From an uncultured Verrucomicrobiota bacterium (GTDB lineage Bacteria > Verrucomicrobiota > Verrucomicrobiia > Opitutales > Opitutaceae), in contig CAIVDS010000039.1 of NCBI GenBank assembly GCA_903904685.1, forward strand, positions 1-38,546: a stretch of DNA of 38,546 nucleotides, given 5' to 3'. The notes under the pieces were generated by a model, which did not search any database, had not been told where the DNA came from, and saw nothing but the letters and a program-made list of their open reading frames with translations. Positions 36,385 through 38,546 of the stretch are shown in pieces. The position numbers and the translations under genes are program-made. Position 1 is the first letter of the stretch. Each line of letters starts with the position of its first letter.

Positions 36385-36678
36385 ATGGCCAAACTCAAAA
36401 AAGGAACGATTCCCAGGCCGCGCAGCGACTCCAAGCTGGAGCGATTATCACCCGAGGTGCAGGCGGCGTTGCGCGCGCGACTGGGGAAGCTGGAGTCCTA
36501 CGCATCAATCCAGAAATGGTTAAAATCCAAATACGGGGAGAGCGTATCGGCTGGAACGCTGAGTAAATTCTACCAGAAAAGAAGCGCTCCCGTGGTGGAG
36601 GAGAAACCATTGCGTGATCTCTTGGCCCAAGTTGAGCGCCGTCTGGCCAAGATTGAAACGCACCTGGGTATTAGTTGA
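36385..36678 (+). CDS. small helix-turn-helix-like protein
   Basis: The 97-residue basic protein has SKLERLSPEVQAALRARLG, then ESYASIQKWLKSKYGESVSAGTLSKFYQKR (written here only to mark about 30-67), which reads as a winged or tri-helical DNA-binding module. A C-terminal helix (LRDLLAQVERRLAKIETH) may dimerise. The pattern is vaguely like the phage Mu gp27/DUF3486 small family, but no phage genes are nearby. It is followed after 10 bases by the coiled-coil envelope protein gene, so the two probably form an operon. A perfect 10-bp palindrome TTTCGCGAAA (36359-36368) lies just upstream and could be an operator. Local base composition is lower in G+C than the surrounding genes. Confidence 0.65.
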   Translation: MAKLKKGTIPRPRSDSKLERLSPEVQAALRARLGKLESYASIQKWLKSKYGESVSAGTLSKFYQKRSAPVVEEKPLRDLLAQVERRLAKIETHLGIS

Positions 36679-36688
36679 ACTCGCAATC

Positions 36689-37687
36689 ATGAAAACCATC
36701 CAAATCATCATCGCTGCTGTCTTCGTATTGGCTGCCTGTTTCACCAAGGCCTCGGCTGATCAATTATCGCCAGATCAACTTCGGATATGCGCCGAGATTA
36801 AAAAAGGGAACTCGGCTGATTATCCCGAGGTTCAAATCGATCAAACTCTGCGCTCAATAAAGTTGATCAATGGTGATGAAGTGCAGGGCAAAATAATAAA
36901 ATACGTAGGAATCACAGTTCATATCCAGAAGCCTGATGGTAGTATTCTTACGATGCCTGGGACCATATTGTCCAATGATGAGATTTTATCGGTCTTCCCA
37001 AACACCATGCTCGGTGGTGTGGTGAAGAATAGTAAGATAATTAACAATCTTCAGAGCCCAGGTAATGCTTTAGATAAACTTAAGGAAGCCGTATCCCAGG
37101 CTGAAGCTAAAGATCAGGTTATTGAATCAACCTTCGATCTGTTGAAATTAGAAAACGAAAAGTTAAAAGCAGAGAATGATGCCCTCTCTGCAAAAGTAGA
37201 AGCCGGCGGTGGCAAAGAGCTCGTGGATCTCCGCCGTGAAAATGCTAGGTTCGAGGTGCAGATTCGTGTTTTGAACAAGGAACTCGCGCGGCTCGGCCAA
37301 GAGGCGTCGGCTCAAAAAGCAACCACTACCGATCCCTTTGCTGTCGCGGCGCCGATTGGCCCTGATCCTTTTACCGCTACTGCCGCCGCACCGGATATAC
37401 CCAAGAAATGGGTCGAGATCGCGCGATTTTCTGGCAGCGGCGATACCAACACGGCTGCGTTCCCGCTTTCGGGAACAGGCGAGTGGAGAGTGCGCTGGAT
37501 CGCTGGCGACAGTCTCTATCTCACGATTCGCGATCCGCGCAACCGAAGCCTCGTGGAAAGTTTTTCCAGCAAAGGTGCCACGACAGTCGGACAGGGCATG
37601 GTATTCACCAAGCATCCCCGCTGCTACATCGAGGTGGGCGCAATTGGTAAGCAAGCATGGCAGGTGCTCGTGGAAGAACACCGATGA
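36689..37687 (+). CDS. exported coiled-coil protein with a C-terminal beta domain
   Basis: The 332-residue protein has an export signal (IIIAAVFVLAACFTKASA). LAAC could be a lipobox with C17, or cleavage may follow ASA. A small beta region (about 50-105, IKLINGDEVQGKIIKYVG) precedes a long coiled coil (about 126-212, LLKLENEKLKAENDALSAKV). A short Pro/Ala linker leads to a beta domain (about 238-330: WVEIARFSGSGDTNTAAF and GEWRVRWIAGDSLYLTIRD) similar in style to domains in secreted lipoproteins. The first two thirds use AT-rich codons unlike the neighbours; the last third looks like local DNA. It is co-transcribed with the small helix-turn-helix-like gene. Function unknown. Confidence 0.75.
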   Translation: MKTIQIIIAAVFVLAACFTKASADQLSPDQLRICAEIKKGNSADYPEVQIDQTLRSIKLINGDEVQGKIIKYVGITVHIQKPDGSILTMPGTILSNDEILSVFPNTMLGGVVKNSKIINNLQSPGNALDKLKEAVSQAEAKDQVIESTFDLLKLENEKLKAENDALSAKVEAGGGKELVDLRRENARFEVQIRVLNKELARLGQEASAQKATTTDPFAVAAPIGPDPFTATAAAPDIPKKWVEIARFSGSGDTNTAAFPLSGTGEWRVRWIAGDSLYLTIRDPRNRSLVESFSSKGATTVGQGMVFTKHPRCYIEVGAIGKQAWQVLVEEHR

Positions 37688-37760
37688 TGTCCGATCCAGA
37701 CGATAGCACTAGGATCACCGCAGTCGGCGCGACGAGTTCTGTAATTCAGACTGCACGCGG

Positions 37761-38081
37761 TCAGGTCGCCGGGCGGTCGAGGCGCACGCGGCAGTGACCG
37801 AGGTCGATCTCAAGCGCACCGGGGGCCGGACGGAAGGCGGGGGCCAGCGAATACAAACGGCCATACCCCACCGCCACCACGCCGAGGTCGAGCATCAGCG
37901 CCATCTGTTTGGAGGCCGCGCCCGGCGTCAGTCCCATCCGCCGAGCCAGTTCATTGACGGGCAGCGCCGGCCCCTTGCCCAGTTCACGCAGCGCGATCCA
38001 TCGCGCCGAGTTGCCCAAGAGATTGGCAATGTCTGTCAGGCTAAGGAGTGGCGCGGGGAGGGTCGGATTGGTTTCGCTCAT
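37761..38081 (-). CDS. winged-helix transcriptional regulator (ArsR/MarR-like)
   Basis: The 106-residue protein is essentially one winged helix: LSLTDIANLLGNSARWIALREL, then LPVNELARRMGLTPGAASKQMALMLDLGVV, a small wing (GYGRLYSLAPAF) and a short C-terminal strand pair. No metal- or ligand-binding cysteines stand out. The upstream DNA reads CCTTTT-type pyrimidines in place of a Shine-Dalgarno. It lies just beyond the 21-bp repeat array, which borders its promoter side, and converges with the coiled-coil gene. Confidence 0.75.
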   Translation of the reverse strand: MSETNPTLPAPLLSLTDIANLLGNSARWIALRELGKGPALPVNELARRMGLTPGAASKQMALMLDLGVVAVGYGRLYSLAPAFRPAPGALEIDLGHCRVRLDRPAT

Positions 38082-38204
38082 ATAAAAGGATGAAAAAAGG
38101 CCTTAACGGGGTGGTTTTTTGGATAAAATGGAGGTTTTGAGGCTTCCGGCCCTGATTTTCAGGGTATTTTCGATGGTTTCGAGACCTTGGATGGGAATCT
38201 TTCG

Positions 38205-38519
38205 GCTGTCCATCAGAGTTTTTCCGCCATCAATCAGAGGGATTGCGCGATTGATGCGAACGATTACTCCACTGATGAGAGGAATTACTCCACTGATGAG
38301 AGGAATTACGCTACTGATGAGAGAGATTACGCGATTGATGAGAGAGATTGCGCTATCAATGAGAGGGATTGCTCTATTGACGAGAGGGATTCCGCTATTG
38401 ATCAGAGTATTTCCGCTTCTGACAAGAGGTTTTCCTCCATTGATGAGCGGGATTCCTCTTCTGATGAGAGGAATTGCGCTACTGATGAGAGCCGTTCCGC
38501 TTTTGGCGGAAGCGTTTTA
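38205..38519. repeat. degenerate 21-bp tandem repeat array, open in three frames
   Basis: Fourteen clear units run from 38205 to 38498, plus one degenerate unit to 38519, each exactly 21 bases, with core ATTGATGAGAGGATT. Units at 38268 and 38289 are identical. The period is seven codons, and three frames are open through the array. Plus frame 38205 reads A-I-D-E-R-D-S-like heptads with no ATG. Plus frame from ATG 38128 reads hydrophobic L-M-R-G-I-T-P heptads to the window end. The minus frame reads L-I-S-S-V-I-P heptads and continues to a TAA at 38103-38105. Third-position differences in the first frame are mostly synonymous but not decisively so. There are no spacers, so it is not a CRISPR. 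Confidence 0.85.
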
Positions 38520-38546
38520 CGCTTGGGCGGCGAGTTTTTCGCGGAG
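38517..38546 (-). CDS. 3' end of a minus-strand gene running off the window
   Basis: Reading leftwards from the window edge, nine codons (LREKLAAQA) are followed by TAA at 38517-38519. The charged, alanine-rich ending looks like a normal protein C-terminus, but too little is present to identify it. The repeat array begins at its stop codon, and the same frame remains open for over 130 codons beyond it. Confidence 0.35.
   Translation of the reverse strand, partial: LREKLAAQA

Noticed and set aside
36385-36678. Prophage remnant (resemblance to Mu-type small protein)
   Set aside because: No capsid, tail, integrase or transposase genes nearby, and the partner gene is an exported envelope protein.
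38205-38519. CRISPR array or hammerhead ribozymes (CTGATGAG motif recurs)
   Set aside because: Units are contiguous with no spacers, and the CTGATGAG word lacks the stem II and GAAA parts of a hammerhead core.

Overview
This window is a high-G+C chromosomal segment from a Gram-negative bacterium, most likely a Verrucomicrobiota member near Opitutaceae. That placement is inferred from gene content and protein style, not from a marker gene. CMP-KDO synthetase (LPS), beta-barrel proteins ending in aromatic residues, paired M16 peptidases, FecR-domain giants and a regulatory-type HPr all fit. Many starts lack a clear Shine-Dalgarno sequence and several are GTG. There is no rRNA, CRISPR array, complete insertion sequence or prophage.

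Layout. Positions 1-1400 hold a minus-strand tRNA-Leu, a decayed LysR gene and a molybdopterin oxidoreductase. From 1475 to 11146 all genes run on the plus strand: HrpA helicase, a secreted dienelactone-hydrolase-like protein, a Spx/ArsC-like protein, two small unknowns, a DUF4097 protein, an M32 carboxypeptidase and a TatD nuclease. From 11227 to 18985 come HPr (minus) diverging from KdsB (plus), a triple-PAS hybrid histidine kinase, CarA with a downstream small exported protein (minus), a lysine 2,3-aminomutase (plus) and a SIMPL-domain protein (minus). From 18986 to 20492 there is an AT-rich gap with an orphan terminator, a glycine-zipper protein and a pRiA4b ORF-3-like protein.

The most coherent candidate system lies at 20646-27822. 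A very large FecR-domain exported protein and an outer-membrane barrel form one operon. It diverges, with almost no intergenic DNA, from a CHASE2-type class III adenylate/guanylate cyclase that is translationally coupled to a second small FecR-like exported protein. Together they could connect the outer membrane and periplasm to cytoplasmic cAMP production.

From 27832 to 36167 are an inactive/active M16 peptidase pair, a large cytoplasmic GH63/MGH1-like glucosidase, a 346-base leader with potential RNA structure before a YbaK-type deacylase, a small barrel protein and an aldo/keto reductase. From 36385 to 37687 is a lower-G+C two-gene cassette (small helix-turn-helix-like protein plus a coiled-coil envelope protein). 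The window ends with a winged-helix regulator and a striking 21-bp tandem array (about 38205-38519) that is open in three reading frames. The array abuts the 3' end of a minus-strand gene that runs off the window.
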